A DNA stretch of 29,201 nt from a virus. The notes beneath the pieces were generated by a model. That model was not told where the DNA came from. It saw only the letters and a program-made list of their open reading frames with translations, and ran no database searches. The stretch is taken from positions 1 to 29,201 of IMG/VR virus record IMGVR_UViG_3300009104_001101; one strand, written 5' to 3'. Of this stretch, positions 16,651-23,918 are shown piece after piece. Within the stretch, counting starts at the first letter, position 1. Each line of letters begins with the position of its first letter. The position numbers and the translations under genes were made by a program.

Positions 16651-17561
16651 ATTCACTATGGGTTGAGAAATATCGCCCACAAAATCTTGATACCTATATT
16701 GGTAATGATTTTATTAAAGATAAGGTTAAGGTTTATCTTGAATCTGGTGATGTTCCACATCTATTATTACACGGACAAGCTGGTACTGGTAAGACAACAT
16801 TAGCTAAATTAATCGTTAATAATATTGATTGTGATTTTCTCTATGTAAATGCATCTGATGAGAATAGTGTTGATGCGGTTAGAGATAAGATTAAAAACTT
16901 TGCTAGTACTGCAGGTTTTAGACCTTTTAAGATTATTATCCTTGATGAGGCTGATTTCCTTACACCAAATGCTCAAGCAGCTCTTCGTAATATAATGGAG
17001 ACATTTTCAAAACATTGTCGATTCATTCTTACTTGTAATTTTGTTGAAAGAATCATAGACCCAATTCAATCAAGATGTCAGACATTCCAAGTTATACCAC
17101 CAGATAGAAAACAAGTAGCTGCACATTTATGTTCTGTGTTAGACCAAGAGAGTGTATTATATAAGTTAGAAGATGTAGCTCTTCTTGTTAATGCGGGTTA
17201 TCCTGATATTCGTAGAGTTATCAATGCTGGTCAGAGACAATCAATAAGTGGTAAACTTGTTATTGATAAACAATCAGAAGTATTGAATGATTATAAGGTA
17301 AAGTTACTTGAAATATTAAAAAGTGGTAGAGATAAGAAAACTTCATTTACAGAGATTAGACAATTGTTAGCTGATAGTAAGGTAAAGGACTATTCAGATG
17401 CTTTTAGATTGTTGTATGATAATCTTGATGACTTTGCCGGAGGAAATAAAGCTGTAAGTATATTAACTTTAGCCGAAGGTCAGTTTCAAGATGCTCAAGT
17501 TGTTGATAAAGAAATTAATTTTATGGCAATGATGATTAAATTATTGGGTGAGATTAAATGA
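16638..17561 (+). CDS. 44: Clamp loader large subunit gp44 (307 aa)
   Basis: This AAA+ ATPase opens and loads the gp45 clamp with gp62. A longer frame from a TTG at 16620 exists, but the ATG at 16638 has a strong AGAGGAGAGGG site and gives the usual clamp-loader beginning (LWVEKYRPQNLDTYIG). Walker A is GQAGTGKT (46-53), Walker B is ILDEAD (101-106), and the SRC motif with its arginine finger is at 145-147. The length is close to T4 gp44 (319). The stop overlaps the gp62 start in ATGA fashion, which keeps subunit ratios coupled. Confidence 0.96.
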   Translation: MERLNSLWVEKYRPQNLDTYIGNDFIKDKVKVYLESGDVPHLLLHGQAGTGKTTLAKLIVNNIDCDFLYVNASDENSVDAVRDKIKNFASTAGFRPFKIIILDEADFLTPNAQAALRNIMETFSKHCRFILTCNFVERIIDPIQSRCQTFQVIPPDRKQVAAHLCSVLDQESVLYKLEDVALLVNAGYPDIRRVINAGQRQSISGKLVIDKQSEVLNDYKVKLLEILKSGRDKKTSFTEIRQLLADSKVKDYSDAFRLLYDNLDDFAGGNKAVSILTLAEGQFQDAQVVDKEINFMAMMIKLLGEIK

Positions 17562-17971
17562 CATTATTCGATTGGGTAAATGAAGTAAAAACTAAAAAAA
17601 GAAAATGGGATTCTTTTTCAGATTCAGATAAGAAGACATTTAGTCCATATATGATTCATAGATTTCTCTCAATGAATCAGAACTATGTAGAACTTGTAAA
17701 TGACTTTCAAAAGTATTGGACACTTGAATCAAGAGATGTTTATAAGTTCTATTGTGATGTTCTTCCAAATAAGCGTTCATTTGACAAATATATAAAAGCT
17801 AAAAAAGTAGAAAATTATCCAAGTTGGGTAATTGATATACTTTGCAAGTATTTTAATGAGTCGAAATCTCACATAGAGGAATATTTATATCTGATAGAAA
17901 AATCTGAGTTACAAACCATATTAGAAATGTATGGTACAGAGCCCAAAGAAATAAAAAAACTTAAATTATAG
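17558..17971 (+). CDS. 62: Clamp loader small subunit gp62 (137 aa)
   Basis: Position and size identify this as the gp62 partner of gp44: it overlaps the gp44 stop by 4 bases (ATGA), as in T4-type operons, and is a small mostly helical protein (MTLFDWVNEVKTKKRKWDSF at the start). It is shorter than T4 gp62 (187). Sequence motifs are weak because this subunit lacks an ATPase site, so the call depends mainly on context. The T4 translational repressor gene regA, expected next to it, is absent; glutamine synthetase follows instead. Confidence 0.85.
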   Translation: MTLFDWVNEVKTKKRKWDSFSDSDKKTFSPYMIHRFLSMNQNYVELVNDFQKYWTLESRDVYKFYCDVLPNKRSFDKYIKAKKVENYPSWVIDILCKYFNESKSHIEEYLYLIEKSELQTILEMYGTEPKEIKKLKL

Positions 17972-17980
17972 GAGAATATA

Positions 17981-18979
17981 ATGCTCACAAAGTTAGAGTA
18001 CATATGGTTAGACGGAACGGAGCCTACAACTCAGTTGCGTAGTAAAACAAAAGTAGTAGAGGACTTTAAACAAAATATTCAAGATTGTCCTGTATGGGGA
18101 TTTGATGGTTCGTCAACAAATCAAGCAGAAGGAAAAGACTCTGATTGTGTTTTGAAACCAGTTAAGTTGTATGAGAATCCAATGGAAAAACACGATTCAT
18201 ATTTGGTATTATGTGAGGTTTGGGATGTAGATGGAAATCCACATTCTACAAATAAAAGATTCAATTTAGATGATATTCAAGCTAAATATTCAAAAGAAGA
18301 AGTATGGGTTGGTATAGAGCAAGAATATACTCTGTTTAAAGATGGAAGACCTTTGGGTTGGCCAATGCACGGAACACCTCCACCACAAGGCGATTACTAT
18401 TGTGGTAGAAATGAGGGTGAGTGGTTAGCTCGTAAACATATGGAGTTATGTATAAGTACCGGTCTTAAAATAAGTGGTATTAATTCAGAGGTAATGCTTG
18501 GTCAATGGGAATATCAAATAGGTGCAGATGACCCGATTACGATTTCAGATGATTTATGGATAGCTAGATGGTTATTAGAAAAGGTTTGTGCGAAATATGA
18601 AGTTACAGTTACACTTGACCCAAAACCTGTTGAAGGTGATTGGAATGGTGCTGGTGCACATACAAACTTTTCTACTAAAGCTATGAGAGAAGATGGTGGT
18701 GATATGGTTATTCATAAAGGTATAAAAAAATTAGAAGCACGACATAATGAACATATTCAAGTTTATGGTTATGGTAATGAGAGAAGACTTACTGGAATGC
18801 ACGAAACTTGTCCTATAAATATGTTTCATTGGGGTGTATCTGATAGAGGAGCGTCAGTACGAGTTCCTTGGCAAGTAAGTAATGATGGTAAGGGATATTT
18901 AGAAGACAGGAGGCCATCGGCTAATTGTGACCCTTATGTCGTATGTCATAAACTAATAGACACAATATGTGGAGAGTAA
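17981..18979 (+). CDS. glnII: Glutamine synthetase, eukaryotic-type GSII (332 aa)
   Basis: This enzyme makes glutamine from glutamate, ammonia and ATP. It is the short GSII (GlnII) type, typical of eukaryotes and some bacteria, not the ~470-aa GSI. Metal and substrate residues are intact: E113/E115 in GIEQEYTLF, E170/E177 in INSEVMLGQWEYQ, H227 in WNGAGAHTNFST, RR at 268-269 in GNERRLTGMHE, and E308/R310 in LEDRRPSANCDPY. One change is notable: the usual RIPR reads VRVPW, putting Trp at 297. It follows gp62 by 9 bases with an AGGAGAATAT site, so it belongs to the replisome operon. Composition matches the neighbours, which argues against very recent transfer. It may supply glutamine or assimilate ammonia during infection. 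Confidence 0.95.
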   Translation: MLTKLEYIWLDGTEPTTQLRSKTKVVEDFKQNIQDCPVWGFDGSSTNQAEGKDSDCVLKPVKLYENPMEKHDSYLVLCEVWDVDGNPHSTNKRFNLDDIQAKYSKEEVWVGIEQEYTLFKDGRPLGWPMHGTPPPQGDYYCGRNEGEWLARKHMELCISTGLKISGINSEVMLGQWEYQIGADDPITISDDLWIARWLLEKVCAKYEVTVTLDPKPVEGDWNGAGAHTNFSTKAMREDGGDMVIHKGIKKLEARHNEHIQVYGYGNERRLTGMHETCPINMFHWGVSDRGASVRVPWQVSNDGKGYLEDRRPSANCDPYVVCHKLIDTICGE

Positions 18980-18980
18980 A

Positions 18981-19826
18981 ATGAAAAATATGTATGAATA
19001 TAATGAAGTTGTAAAGAAGATGAGATTCTTCTTTCAAGAAGCAAAGGGTTTTGTCGAAGTACCTGCACAATCACGACAATCGATATTAGCTGCGTGTGAA
19101 GACCCAGCAACAATATCACAATATATCTTTAGTGGAGTTAATTGGCCACTACCTCAAACAGGTCAAATGTGGCTAGAAAGAGATTTATTGGATAATCCTG
19201 ATGCAAAGGGAGTATTCTGTATCACAACAAGTTACAGAAATGAACCAAACCCGGTGCCAGGGCGTCACGATAAGATATTTCCAATGTTTGAATTTGAGTC
19301 ACACGGTGATATGGAAGATATGGTCAAATTAGAAACAGAACTATTGAATCACTTAGGATTTAATAATCGTTATGCTGATAAACAAGATTATGCAAGAATA
19401 ACATACGATGATGCTTCTGATAAATATGGAGTTTCTGAATTAGATTATGCAGAAGAAGAAGCACTTTGTAAGGACTTTGATAACTGCACATTCGTAACAG
19501 ACTTTCCATTAAGAACACATCCATTTTGGAATATGAAGCATAAAGGTAATGGAATATATTCTAAAGTTGATGTTATAATGCACGGAATGGAAACAATAGG
19601 TTCAGCTGAAAGAGCAACAGATGTCTATGAGATGAGAGAGCAGTTTCATAACATTTCAGATGGTGAGTATGCAAATCTTCTGTTCAATCACTTTGGTCAA
19701 AAAAGAGTTGAAGATGAGTTAGACGAGTATTTATCACTTGATATGTTTGAACGCTTTGGTGGTGGAATTGGAGTTACTCGTATGGTAGCTGCTATGAAAG
19801 CTGAAGGGCTCCTGCTAGATAGATAA
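18981..19826 (+). CDS. Class II aaRS-like ligase, AsnRS/asparagine-synthetase type (281 aa)
   Basis: The fold is the catalytic core of a class II aminoacyl-tRNA synthetase of the Asp/Asn group. Motif 2 is TSYRNEPNPVPGRHDKIFPM (83-102, with R86, E88 and RH), and motif 3 is GGGIGVTRM (260-268). A VIMHGMETIGSAERATD block matches the usual acid-rich strand before motif 3. There is no anticodon-binding domain. That is the architecture of archaeal AsnRS-derived asparagine synthetase and of E. coli-type AsnA, which adenylate aspartate and add ammonia. Placement next to glutamine synthetase supports an amide-forming role. It could also aminoacylate another target. A GTG at 18969 is possible, but the ATG at 18981 with GGAGAG 5 bases upstream is preferred. 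Confidence 0.82.
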   Translation: MKNMYEYNEVVKKMRFFFQEAKGFVEVPAQSRQSILAACEDPATISQYIFSGVNWPLPQTGQMWLERDLLDNPDAKGVFCITTSYRNEPNPVPGRHDKIFPMFEFESHGDMEDMVKLETELLNHLGFNNRYADKQDYARITYDDASDKYGVSELDYAEEEALCKDFDNCTFVTDFPLRTHPFWNMKHKGNGIYSKVDVIMHGMETIGSAERATDVYEMREQFHNISDGEYANLLFNHFGQKRVEDELDEYLSLDMFERFGGGIGVTRMVAAMKAEGLLLDR

Positions 19827-19833
19827 AAACAAT

Positions 19834-19845
19834 AAAAGGTTATAT
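19834..19845 (+). promoter_or_regulatory. AAAGGTTAT-type leader before a glycosyltransferase
   Basis: AAAAGGTTATAT immediately precedes the ATG at 19846, matching the leaders at 11711, 24771 and 28861. Confidence 0.45.
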
Positions 19846-21255
19846 ATGAAAAGTCATAAATTATACGGGAGACGAGTATTACATTTCTTGTCTCCTGTTA
19901 GATTCGATAGAAATGTTTTCAAACATTCATCAGATTCAAATTATAAGGTTGTAGAAAAAACAATAAAACATCTACCGATGTGTCATCACTATGTTGTAGT
20001 TCCTGAGAATCACATTATAGAAGATAATAGGTCAAATGTTACATTGATAAAATATCCTTATCCTCAGAACGCGGTTAGTAACAGAGCAACATTTAATTTT
20101 CAAGCATTTAGAAGGTTGATGAATATGAAGCAGATGGATATTGATTTTGTATTTACACATCAGCCTGAATTATTATTTAATATTATGACTGGTCTTATGG
20201 ATGAGAGATATGGTGAGATAGTTAATAGATTCTTATTCTTCCATTGGGTAGATTGTCCACAGAGTAGAGGTTCATCAGCTATTCCACATAGTTATATGAA
20301 ACAATTGGGTTCTATTAATCAATGTAATAAAGTATTTTTCCATACAGATATTGCGAGTGAGTATTTTGAAAAGAATTATACTAAAGAATGTGCCACTACT
20401 TTAAATTTAGATTATATAAAATCAAAGTCAAGTTTCTTTCCTTTAGCCGCAGATGATTTTCCAGAACCACAACCAGTTGATTTACCAGATAAAAAAATTA
20501 TTGTATTTAATCATCGTTGGAATGTATCTACTGGTTGGAAAAGAATGGTTAAGTATACAGAAGATTTGAATGATGATTATATGATATGGTGCACCGACCC
20601 AAAAGCACCTAAAGAGTATGCAGGAAAAGGATTACCTTTTTCGCAATATGGATATTTATTAAAAGAGAGTCTATGTAGTGTATGTTTTGTTGATAGCTAT
20701 GCTACTTGGAATCTATCAGTGCAAGATGGTTTAAAATTTGATAAACCAGTTTTATGTTATAAACACCCTGTAATGACAAAGGTTCTTGGAGAGGATTATC
20801 CATTTTTCTTCAAGACAAAAGAAGAATTTTTAAATCTTTTAAAAGTTGTTGAAAAAAATGCAGGAAAAGAGTTCAAGTGGGAACTACCAGACCACGAGAA
20901 CAATTTTAAAAATAATTTAATCAATAGTATGGAAGAATGTATTCTAACAGATATTAATTGTCCAAAGGATACGATGAATTGGATTTATTGTGTATTGAAT
21001 GGTTATGAATTTAAAAAAGATATAACGAATCAGGTTCAACCAAATCTAATGTTAAATTCAGTTTGGCAATATATAAGAAGATGGTTATTAGCTAATGGAG
21101 TTCAAGATGACCCAAATTGTCAATTTACAAGATATTCTATACCAGAAGATAAAAGAGAAGAGTTTGAAAAAATGACTCAATCAGTAGATATGGTATTGAA
21201 ACCAAAAACTACAAAACAAACAATAATAAATAATAAAAATCACGGATTTTTCTAA
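19846..21255 (+). CDS. GT-B-like glycosyltransferase, paralogue 2 (469 aa)
   Basis: This is a paralogue of the protein at 11725. Shared blocks include YGRRVLHFLSPVR, LPMCHHYVVVP, FLFFHWVD, KIIVFNHRWNVSTGW, ATWNLSVQDG and VLGEDYPFFFKTKEEF. It is 23 residues shorter, with a shorter stretch between the NHRW block and the WNLSVQDG block. Conservation is highest in the C-terminal nucleotide-sugar-type domain. Donor and acceptor are unknown. It follows the ligase by 19 bases with an AAAAGGTTATAT leader, and the nuclease gene starts one base after its stop. The paralogue pair flanks the polymerase/clamp/glutamine synthetase block. Confidence 0.7.
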   Translation: MKSHKLYGRRVLHFLSPVRFDRNVFKHSSDSNYKVVEKTIKHLPMCHHYVVVPENHIIEDNRSNVTLIKYPYPQNAVSNRATFNFQAFRRLMNMKQMDIDFVFTHQPELLFNIMTGLMDERYGEIVNRFLFFHWVDCPQSRGSSAIPHSYMKQLGSINQCNKVFFHTDIASEYFEKNYTKECATTLNLDYIKSKSSFFPLAADDFPEPQPVDLPDKKIIVFNHRWNVSTGWKRMVKYTEDLNDDYMIWCTDPKAPKEYAGKGLPFSQYGYLLKESLCSVCFVDSYATWNLSVQDGLKFDKPVLCYKHPVMTKVLGEDYPFFFKTKEEFLNLLKVVEKNAGKEFKWELPDHENNFKNNLINSMEECILTDINCPKDTMNWIYCVLNGYEFKKDITNQVQPNLMLNSVWQYIRRWLLANGVQDDPNCQFTRYSIPEDKREEFEKMTQSVDMVLKPKTTKQTIINNKNHGFF

Positions 21256-21256
21256 T

Positions 21257-22126
21257 ATGAGTAAAAAAATAAGTTATACACAGGTGTCAATGTATAATGA
21301 GTGCCCATTTAAATGGAAACTAAATTATATAGATGACCATAGAGAGTTTAAAGGTAATATTCATACCTTGTTTGGAACTGCGATGCACGAAGTTCTACAA
21401 AAATATTTGAATGTAATGTATAATGACTCTGTAAAAAATGCAGACTTGTTACCACTTGATAAGTTATTAAAAGCTAGAATGGTTGAAGAGTTTAATAATA
21501 TGCACGAGTTTGGAACAGATGAGCAGTTAGTAACACAAGACCAAATGGAAGAGTTTTATCAAGATGGATTAGCAATTATAGATTTTTTCAAAAAAAGAAG
21601 AGGTGAATATTTTAGTAAAAAGGGATATGAGTTAATTGGATGTGAAGTTCCAGTTGATTTAGAGTTACCTCAAGGATTACAATGGATTGGATATTTAGAT
21701 ATTGTAATTAAAGATAAGATTAGAGATGTTATACAGATTATGGATATTAAAACATCTACAATGGGTTGGAATAAATGGCAGAAGAAAAATAAAAATAAGA
21801 CAGACCAACTATTGTATTATAAGCAGTTTTATTCTATGATGTACAATCATCCAATTGACAAGATAGAAGTTGAGTATTTTATTGTTAAACGAAAATTATA
21901 CGAGAATATGGATTTTCCACAAAAGAGAGTTCAGAAGTTTTCACCAGCTAGCGGCAAACCTTCATTAAATAATGCTATGGGTAACTTAAAAAAGTTCGTA
22001 ACCGAAGCATTTACACCAGAGGGTGAGTATAATATGGAGCATGAGTTTGAAAAGTTACCATCCGCTAAGAATTGTAAATGGTGTGAATTTAAAGATAAAC
22101 CAGAGTTATGTGACAGGAGGAAGTGA
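21257..22126 (+). CDS. Cas4/RecB-like PD-(D/E)XK nuclease with Fe-S cysteines (289 aa)
   Basis: The protein starts SYTQVSMYNECPFKWKL, typical of RecB-family nucleases. The active site is H44 (GTAMHEVL), D148 (GYLDIV) and D163-I-K165 (IMDIKT), followed by QLLYYKQF as motif QxxxY. C16 plus C273, C276 and C285 (NCKWCEFKDKPELC) match the four-cysteine iron-sulfur pattern of Cas4 and AddB. It probably degrades or processes DNA ends during recombination or host DNA breakdown. Similar genes occur in T4-like phages of marine bacteria. There is no CRISPR array or other cas gene nearby, so a CRISPR role is not supported. Its stop overlaps the next start (TGATG). Confidence 0.88.
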   Translation: MSKKISYTQVSMYNECPFKWKLNYIDDHREFKGNIHTLFGTAMHEVLQKYLNVMYNDSVKNADLLPLDKLLKARMVEEFNNMHEFGTDEQLVTQDQMEEFYQDGLAIIDFFKKRRGEYFSKKGYELIGCEVPVDLELPQGLQWIGYLDIVIKDKIRDVIQIMDIKTSTMGWNKWQKKNKNKTDQLLYYKQFYSMMYNHPIDKIEVEYFIVKRKLYENMDFPQKRVQKFSPASGKPSLNNAMGNLKKFVTEAFTPEGEYNMEHEFEKLPSAKNCKWCEFKDKPELCDRRK

Positions 22127-22344
22127 TGACTGATTTGGAACGATTTGAAGAGATAGTTGATGATATTTGGGAAATGGTATTTGGAACAGAACGAAGACCA
22201 AAACCAAAAAGAGCAAGAACTAAAAAAGGTACATACAGAGCCGATGATAAATCTACAAAAGATTATAATGAAGCTTATGTTGGTGGTAAAGCACCAAAAA
22301 AACTTTTAGGACTAAAAAAGAAATCTAAAAATAGGAGAAAGTAA
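22126..22344 (+). CDS. Small basic protein (72 aa)
   Basis: The start is the ATG overlapping the nuclease stop, with GGAGG just upstream. The first 20 residues are acidic and helical (LERFEEIVDDIWEMVFG), the rest is very lysine/arginine-rich (RRPKPKRARTKKG, and LKKKSKNRRK at the end). It probably binds nucleic acid or a partner protein; I recognise no family. Coupling to the nuclease suggests related expression. Confidence 0.7.
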   Translation: MTDLERFEEIVDDIWEMVFGTERRPKPKRARTKKGTYRADDKSTKDYNEAYVGGKAPKKLLGLKKKSKNRRK

Positions 22345-22346
22345 AT

Positions 22347-22571
22347 ATGGCACATTATTATGAAGCACAAGTAGAGTTTGAAAAAACATTTGATACAAAG
22401 AATGGCCCAAAGGTTAAAAAGACTAAAGAGAATTATTTAGTTGAAGGTGATTCAGTAACTTATGTAGAAGCTCAAGTAGCAAAGTTTTTGGGTGATATTC
22501 AAGACCCATTTGAAGTTAAAATTGTTAGAGAGTCAAAAATAATTGAAGTATTAGATATGGAGAATAAATAA
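22347..22571 (+). CDS. Small protein resembling the DUF4494 family N-terminal region (74 aa)
   Basis: The product starts MAHYYEAQVEFEKTFDTKNG and continues with KENYLVEGDSVTYVEAQVAKFL. The order Y-E-x-V, EKT, KxxENYLVE and a TxxEA helix recalls DUF4494-type phage and bacteroidete proteins, but this one is about half their length. Function is unknown. It has an AGGAGA site upstream and overlaps the next microORF start by one base. Confidence 0.7.
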   Translation: MAHYYEAQVEFEKTFDTKNGPKVKKTKENYLVEGDSVTYVEAQVAKFLGDIQDPFEVKIVRESKIIEVLDMENK

Positions 22572-22666
22572 TGGATTATTGGGATTCAGAATATCCAACA
22601 CATATAGAAGTACCTGAAGGTTATTGGGTATGTTCTCATAATGTGGAATATACAACAGGAGATTAA
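22571..22666 (+). CDS. 31-aa microORF
   Basis: An ATG overlaps the previous stop (TAATG) and opens a short frame ending one base before the next gene start. The peptide begins MDYWDSEYPTHIEVPEGYW and is acidic and aromatic-rich. Perfect packing between neighbours supports it being real; nothing can be said about its role. Confidence 0.5.
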   Translation: MDYWDSEYPTHIEVPEGYWVCSHNVEYTTGD

Positions 22667-22667
22667 G

Positions 22668-23141
22668 ATGCAATTAGATGCTAGAGGTTTTTCTATGAGA
22701 GTATGTTTGAAGAACATTGTAGGAACTGATGAAGAAAAAATATTTATGCAATATTTAGAGGATTATAGAGTTAAATTTCCAGTACCAGTTTTATTAAAAT
22801 TTTGGTACAATGAGGGAACTATAAGTGAAAAGAAATTATCTAATTTTGTAACTAAATATAAACATATATTAGCTTACTATGGAACAAAAATATATACCTT
22901 AGAATCTTTAAAAAATAATGTTGGAGATGATGCTTGGTTTAATGTTACAGATGAAGATGGTTGGAAAGATAAAAGAAGAACCTTTAGATTTACCTATATA
23001 TTTGATGAATTAAAATCACCAATATGGGGCAGTATAAGTTCATTTTTAGATTTGGTTATCTTTCATACAAAGGAAAAACCAGAAAAAAAACCATTTAAGA
23101 AAAGGACATTTAATGAAGGTAGCAATAGTAGGAAGTCGTAA
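22668..23141 (+). CDS. Protein of unknown function (157 aa)
   Basis: The open frame extends to an ATG at 22641, but the one at 22668 has an AGGAGATTAAG site and starts right after the microORF stop, so it is preferred (MQLDARGFSMRV). The body is mixed helix and strand with many aromatics (VLLKFWYNEGTISEKKL, FTYIFDELKSPIWGS), and the tail is basic (KEKPEKKPFKKRTF). I recognise no family. Its last 29 bases overlap the SLOG gene. Confidence 0.65.
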   Translation: MQLDARGFSMRVCLKNIVGTDEEKIFMQYLEDYRVKFPVPVLLKFWYNEGTISEKKLSNFVTKYKHILAYYGTKIYTLESLKNNVGDDAWFNVTDEDGWKDKRRTFRFTYIFDELKSPIWGSISSFLDLVIFHTKEKPEKKPFKKRTFNEGSNSRKS

Positions 23142-23514
23142 ATACGAAAATAGAAATAAAATAAAAAAATTCATATTTAGATTAATAGAAAAATATGGTA
23201 AAGGTGTTACAATAGTAAGTGGTGGTTGTCAAGATGGGGCCGATAAATATGCTAAAAAATATGCTCTTGAGTTAGGAGCTCAATATAGAGAGTATCCACC
23301 ATTCCACGAAGTACATAATTTATATTGTGTTTTACCAGAGTCTTGTTATAGTAAACCATATAATGTAAAATATTTCTTCGTAAGAAATAAACAGATAGCT
23401 CAAAATAGTGACATCATTGTAGGATTTATTCCAGAGGGTGTTAAATCGGGTGGAACTTTATCAACATTAAAATATGCTAAACAATTTAATAAGAAAGTAA
23501 TGGTAATAGACTAA
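23113..23514 (+). CDS. SLOG-superfamily (DUF2493/YspA-like) nucleotide-binding protein (133 aa)
   Basis: The fold is a small Rossmann-like SLOG domain. MKVAIVGSRKY is the first strand and glycine loop, VSGGCQDGADKYAKKYA gives the characteristic SGG-DxxA motif, and PEGVKSGGTLSTLKYAKQF is the late GGT phosphate-binding loop. SLOG proteins bind nucleotides or their derivatives, and some sense or make signalling nucleotides; relatives such as YspA are single-domain like this one. Here the role may be nucleotide sensing or cleavage in phage-host conflict, which is inference. It overlaps the previous gene by 29 bases, with AAAGGA as its site, and overlaps the next by one base. Confidence 0.8.
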   Translation: MKVAIVGSRKYENRNKIKKFIFRLIEKYGKGVTIVSGGCQDGADKYAKKYALELGAQYREYPPFHEVHNLYCVLPESCYSKPYNVKYFFVRNKQIAQNSDIIVGFIPEGVKSGGTLSTLKYAKQFNKKVMVID

Positions 23515-23855
23515 TGAAGAAAATTAATCTACATAAAAATTTAGAACATATGGATTATTATAAAATTGTTGATTATTATATTCAACAATATCATTATGAC
23601 AAAATGATAGCAGTTTTATATGACCTTTCATATCATTTTAATCAACTTGAAAAAGAAGAAGCTGAAAAACAAATAGAAAGACTGGGATTATCAGAATTGG
23701 GATTGGATTCTATCATAGAGTCTGATGTTATTTTTATGCAATTTGATTCTATGACGGATATGGAAGAATATATGTATAGAACAGAATATGAGGATGTTTG
23801 GATAAAATTTTTTAAATTTGGTGAATTATACGAGGAATATGAAGCAGAATTTTAA
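23514..23855 (+). CDS. Acidic small protein of unknown function (113 aa)
   Basis: The start overlaps the SLOG stop (TAATG). The protein is acidic, especially in its C-terminal half (FDSMTDMEEYMYRTEYEDVW and KFGELYEEYEAEF), and rich in Tyr/Phe. Such small acidic phage proteins sometimes mimic DNA or inhibit host enzymes, but no specific family is recognised. Coupling to the SLOG gene suggests they are made together. Confidence 0.65.
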   Translation: MKKINLHKNLEHMDYYKIVDYYIQQYHYDKMIAVLYDLSYHFNQLEKEEAEKQIERLGLSELGLDSIIESDVIFMQFDSMTDMEEYMYRTEYEDVWIKFFKFGELYEEYEAEF

Positions 23856-23858
23856 AAA

Positions 23859-23893
23859 AGCTCTTGACAAGTACTATAAAAAGCTCTTATATT
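23859..23893 (+). promoter_or_regulatory. Sigma70-type promoter P4 with AGCTC box
   Basis: AGCTC (23859-23863), -35 TTGACA (23864-23869), an 18-base spacer containing a second AGCTC (23882-23886), and -10 TATATT (23888-23893). It serves the 5'-nucleotidase starting at 23919, which has an AAAGGAGAA ribosome site. Confidence 0.85.
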
Positions 23894-23918
23894 ATATAGT
23901 AAAGATAAAGGAGAATTT

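Noticed and set aside
21257-22126. CRISPR-associated interpretation of the Cas4-like nuclease
   Set aside because: No repeats resembling a CRISPR array and no cas1/cas2-like genes in the window; a phage recombination nuclease is the simpler reading.
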